This document shows, piece after piece, positions 45,327 through 48,048 of a DNA stretch of 48,048 nt (positions are counted from its first letter, which is position 1; each line of letters starts with the position of its first letter). Made by a program: the position numbers and the translations under genes. The notes under the pieces are model-generated. The model was not told the origin of the DNA. It did not search any database and saw nothing but the letters and a program-made list of their open reading frames with translations. Source of the stretch: JABMOW01 sp964409335 (GTDB lineage Bacteria > Fidelibacterota > Marinisomatia > SCGC-AAA003-L08 > JACNLC01); assembly GCA_964409335.1 (NCBI GenBank), contig CAYPCW010000016.1, forward strand, positions 1-48,048. The letters are read 5' to 3'.

Positions 45327-46401
45327 TCTGACATTTTTTTACCGGGGTAAAAAAGTTTTGATCACCGGTCACACCGGCTTTATTGGGTCCTGGCTGACCT
45401 TGTGGTTGTTGCGGATGGGAGTAAAAATTACCGGGCTATCTCTCGAACCCCATACGGAGCGTGATCACTTTGTCAGGTGTCATCTCAAAAATGAAGTTGA
45501 ACATCATCAACAGGATATTCGAAATTTTGAAGCAACATTGCATACGTTTACCCATTCCCAGCCGGATATTATTTTCCACCTCGCCGCACAGCCCATTGTT
45601 AGTCTGGGATATCAGGAACCTTTCAATACCATTAACACCAACGTGATGGGAACTCTGAACATACTGGAATGCTGCAGATTGATCCAAAAAAACGTGACGG
45701 TGGTGATCGTGACGTCTGATAAATGTTACGATAATCAAAATACCGTAAGTGCTTATCGGGAGGGTGATCCCTTGGGTGGATTCGACCCGTATAGTGCCAG
45801 CAAAGGGGCGGCAGAAATTGTATCTCATGCCTACCGACAGTCTTTTTTTGGACACAGAAATAATCCATTTAAGAAGTCTCTATCAACGGCCCGGGCCGGA
45901 AATGTATTGGGTGGAGGTGATTGGCAGGTCCATCGGCTGATCCCGGACTGCATTCGGTTCCTTGAAAAAAAGATGCCGATCGGGATTCGAAATCCAAGTG
46001 CTGTTCGACCCTGGCAACACGTATTTGAACTGGTTTCAGGCTGTTTAAAACTGGCTGAACGATTACATCATGAACCTGATATTTTTAGCGGAGCATGGAA
46101 TTTTGGACCTGATTCAGGTGAAGTCAAATCAGTGAAGGATGTGGTCATGTCTGTCATCCACCACTACGGTTCAGGAAGCTGGCAGAACATGGACACCCAC
46201 CCACCGTTCCATGAAACAAACATATTGACACTGGATAATTCAAAGGCTAAAAGAATGCTACGGTGGAAGCCGGTTTGGGATTTTGAAACAGCGATCTGTG
46301 AAACGATTGAATGGTATACCCACTCCTCGTCTTCTGATATTAGGAAATTTTCTGAATCCCAAATCGAAAAATACAACGCTCTGGTCACATCTAACAATTA
46401 G
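45319..46401 (+). CDS. rfbG: CDP-glucose 4,6-dehydratase
   Basis: Converts CDP-glucose to CDP-4-keto-6-deoxyglucose with bound NAD. Extended SDR of 360 residues. The cofactor motif is TGHTGFIGSWL (about 15-25). The catalytic segments are VTSDKCYDN (about 131-139) and YSASKGAAE (about 156-164), with YxxxK intact. ARAGNVLGGGDWQVHRLIPD is the substrate motif. The start ATG 45319 is inside the rfbF end; TTG 45316 is an adjacent alternative. Followed by rfbH after the stop at 46401. Confidence 0.95.
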   Translation: MTDLTFFYRGKKVLITGHTGFIGSWLTLWLLRMGVKITGLSLEPHTERDHFVRCHLKNEVEHHQQDIRNFEATLHTFTHSQPDIIFHLAAQPIVSLGYQEPFNTINTNVMGTLNILECCRLIQKNVTVVIVTSDKCYDNQNTVSAYREGDPLGGFDPYSASKGAAEIVSHAYRQSFFGHRNNPFKKSLSTARAGNVLGGGDWQVHRLIPDCIRFLEKKMPIGIRNPSAVRPWQHVFELVSGCLKLAERLHHEPDIFSGAWNFGPDSGEVKSVKDVVMSVIHHYGSGSWQNMDTHPPFHETNILTLDNSKAKRMLRWKPVWDFETAICETIEWYTHSSSSDIRKFSESQIEKYNALVTSNN

Positions 46402-46409
46402 GGATATCC

Positions 46410-47726
46410 CTGGAACACCGAAAACGCATACTGGATCAAATCGCCATGTTTTACCGTGAAGAACATACGGTCAAACCGTTCATACCCGGAAAAACGCAGA
46501 TCCACACTTCTGGCAGGGTATTTGACGCGGAGGACATTCGCTACCTCGTGGATGCCGCCCTTGATTTCTGGTTGACATCGGGAAGATTCGCTTCAGAATT
46601 TGAGCAAAAGTTCTCAAAGTTATTGGGTGTCCGGCATGCCAGTCTTGTGAATTCCGGTTCTTCTGCAAATTTGCTGGCTTTAACCGCATTAACATCTCCC
46701 ATGTTGGGAGATCGCCAACTTCACAAAGGTGATGAGGTGATCACCGTTGCGGCCGGATTTCCCACGACGGTAAACCCGATTATTCAAAATGGACTTATTC
46801 CCGTTTTTGTGGACGTTTTACCCGGTAATTATAATTTAGATCCTGACCGGTTAGACGCTGCAATCACGGACAAGACAAAGGCTGTTTTCGTTGCACATAC
46901 ACTGGGAAATCCGGTTGATCTTTCCAGAATTTCCCGCATGACAAAAATTCATCGCCTCTGGTTTATTGAGGACTGCTGCGACGCTCTGGGTTCTACATAC
47001 GGAGGTCAATTGGTCGGTTCTTTTGGAGATATAGCCACGTTTAGCTTTTATCCTGCCCATCATATCACCATGGGTGAGGGCGGTTGCGTGGTAACGAATT
47101 CCTCTCAACTTCATAAACTCATCTGCTCGTTCCGGGACTGGGGTAAGGATTGTTGGTGTGAGCCGGGTAAAAACAACACGTGTGGAAAACGATTTAACTG
47201 GCAATTGGGCGATCTGCCCCACGGATTTGACCACAAGTATATTTTTTCCAATATCGGGTACAATTTGAAAATAACCGATATGCAGGCAGCGGTGGGATTG
47301 TCGCAACTGAATAAACTGCCGAATTTCATCAAAAAAAGAAAATACAATTTTAACCGGTTGGAACAAATTTTTTCCGTATATCAGGAATATTTCCAGCTTC
47401 CTCATGCAACGGAAAACACCGATCCGGCATGGTTCGGTTTCCCGGTCGGGGTTCGATCTGCCGCCCCGTTTACCCGGGATGACATGGTTCGGTATCTGAA
47501 TGACCATAAAATCGATACGCGGTTTCTATTTGGTGGGAATCTTCTTCGTCAGCCTGCATATCAGTATATCAATCACCGGGTCTCAGGGGGTTTGGAGGTT
47601 ACTAATGAAATCACCGAACGAGTCTTTTGGCTTGGCGTTTACCTTGGCATTACCGATGAGATGTTGGACTATATCCAAACGGTTTTACGGCAATTTATAA
47701 AGCGGTATTGCGGATTCAATGATTAG
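46410..47726 (+). CDS. rfbH: CDP-4-keto-6-deoxyglucose 3-dehydratase (E1)
   Basis: Pyridoxamine-phosphate and [2Fe-2S] enzyme that, with an E3 reductase, removes the C3 hydroxyl. It is not an aminotransferase: the lysine position is histidine in SFYPAHHITMGEGG. The cluster cysteines match the E1 pattern C-X57-C-X-C-X7-C, beginning in EDCCDALG and ending in CWCEPGKNNTC. The first ATG is 46446, but the in-frame upstream codons read LEHRKRILDQIA, matching the RfbH N terminus. A CTG at 46410 with AGGG upstream gives 438 residues. The same His and Cys then sit at 217, 190, 248, 250 and 258, offset by three from E1 numbering. The conservative start is 46446. Confidence 0.88.
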   Translation: MEHRKRILDQIAMFYREEHTVKPFIPGKTQIHTSGRVFDAEDIRYLVDAALDFWLTSGRFASEFEQKFSKLLGVRHASLVNSGSSANLLALTALTSPMLGDRQLHKGDEVITVAAGFPTTVNPIIQNGLIPVFVDVLPGNYNLDPDRLDAAITDKTKAVFVAHTLGNPVDLSRISRMTKIHRLWFIEDCCDALGSTYGGQLVGSFGDIATFSFYPAHHITMGEGGCVVTNSSQLHKLICSFRDWGKDCWCEPGKNNTCGKRFNWQLGDLPHGFDHKYIFSNIGYNLKITDMQAAVGLSQLNKLPNFIKKRKYNFNRLEQIFSVYQEYFQLPHATENTDPAWFGFPVGVRSAAPFTRDDMVRYLNDHKIDTRFLFGGNLLRQPAYQYINHRVSGGLEVTNEITERVFWLGVYLGITDEMLDYIQTVLRQFIKRYCGFND

Positions 47727-47739
47727 ACTGAATACACCG

Positions 47740-47757
47740 TTTTCAATAGATTGAAAA
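47740..47757. repeat. Perfect 8-bp inverted repeat
   Basis: TTTTCAAT and ATTGAAAA, separated by AG, form a perfect palindrome exactly upstream of the TTG start of the next gene. It lies 13 bases after the rfbH stop. It is AT-rich, so chance is possible; it could be a weak regulatory or pausing element. Confidence 0.3.
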
Positions 47758-48048
47758 TTGAAACTCGTTAAAGCTACCTCATTTTATATCTTTATACTGA
47801 TTGCCGCGGGATTCATTTTCTATGGGCATACCTTGGGATTTTCACTCTCTCCTCTCGATGATTACGAATTATTTGTAAAAAAAATGGACTGGCTCGAACA
47901 CATATCGAATCTGCCTGCACTGTTTACGGGATCCCTGGACAGCACGGTAAACGCACCCTACTACCGTCCCATTCTGATGAGTTCATTTATGGCCGATGCC
48001 ATTATCGGACAGGGGAACTTACTGATGTTCCATCTGACCAATCTGATG
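47758..48048 (+). CDS. TMTC-like GT-C membrane protein (copy 2), N-terminal fragment
   Basis: Reading from TTG 47758 gives 97 residues, then the window ends. An in-frame stop lies just before the start, so no earlier start is possible. Residues about 7-25 are a membrane segment. SLSPLDDYELF (the GT-C acidic loop), then YYRPILMSSFMADAIIGQGNLLMFHLTNL, align with the copy at 40240 (SPLDDNYLYL, FYRPVLFLSFFPDALTGSG, FHLTNL). TPR repeats would be expected further on, outside the window. Confidence 0.75.
   Translation, partial: MKLVKATSFYIFILIAAGFIFYGHTLGFSLSPLDDYELFVKKMDWLEHISNLPALFTGSLDSTVNAPYYRPILMSSFMADAIIGQGNLLMFHLTNLM

Noticed and set aside
45436..45855. Antisense open frame of 139 codons inside rfbG
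   Set aside because: Opposite to the conserved SDR gene rfbG; low-complexity translation with no family resemblance.
46851..47507. Long open frame on the minus strand (218 codons) inside rfbH
   Set aside because: It is fully antisense to a strongly conserved rfbH with catalytic motifs intact, has no recognisable domain and no ribosome site.
46410..47726. DegT-type sugar aminotransferase
   Set aside because: The PLP lysine is replaced by histidine and the four [2Fe-2S] cysteines of E1 are present, which identifies a 3-dehydratase.

Overview
The window comes from a Gram-negative bacterium with roughly 40% GC. Evidence for an outer membrane is an LptF/LptG-type LPS permease, lipoprotein signal peptidase LspA, a LolA-like periplasmic protein, an outer-membrane barrel protein and a large O-antigen-type sugar cluster. 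The secreted protein at the left edge begins its mature part with VTFQVDM, a sequence common in extracellular proteins of the Bacteroidota/FCB side of the tree. The mixture of genes suggests an FCB-related or candidate-phylum lineage (for example Marinimicrobia- or Calditrichota-like), but no rRNA or other decisive marker is present, so this is inference. TTG start codons are unusually frequent, and two genes appear to begin at CTG or AUA.

Left part (1-10.4 kb), housekeeping. A partial secreted protein and an LptF/G permease precede a long leftward gene string: ileS, a TraR/DksA zinc-finger protein, lspA, an RluD-family pseudouridine synthase, xerC, pckA, hpf and a sugar-phosphate nucleotidyltransferase. 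Gaps are 1-16 nt or short overlaps, consistent with one operon. The IleRS carries a swapped GXHH signature instead of HXGH.

10.4-14.2 kb, respiration. Rieske protein, a one-piece cytochrome b, a nine-heme membrane-anchored cytochrome c and a tetraheme c554-type cytochrome are translationally or closely linked. They look like a quinol-oxidising bc-type complex with multiheme c subunits. A strong hairpin ends the operon.

14.2-20.2 kb, leftward export operon: TetR regulator (with a palindromic operator just upstream), LolA-like protein, outer-membrane barrel, MMPL/RND transporter, and rsuA.

20.3-48 kb, surface-polysaccharide or glycosylation locus, all rightward. It opens with a YfhO-like GT-C membrane protein. 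A tightly coupled string (22.9-37.2 kb) then encodes a reversed HldE-like nucleotidyltransferase-kinase fusion, a GmhA-like isomerase, two extended SDR enzymes, two methyltransferases (one of the sugar C-methyltransferase type), an E1 alpha/beta thiamine-diphosphate pair, a split transketolase, two classical SDRs, an aldo/keto reductase, a zinc-type dehydrogenase and a possible glycosyltransferase. The string looks like a pathway for an unusual heptose-related, branched or chain-extended sugar. Next come two GT2 glycosyltransferases, a pair of related small membrane proteins with a winged-helix-like tail, a TMTC-like GT-C/TPR protein, a second YfhO-like protein and rfbFGH, which make CDP-4-keto-3,6-dideoxyglucose. 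The window ends inside a second TMTC-like gene. I see no tRNA, rRNA, CRISPR array, insertion sequence or prophage.
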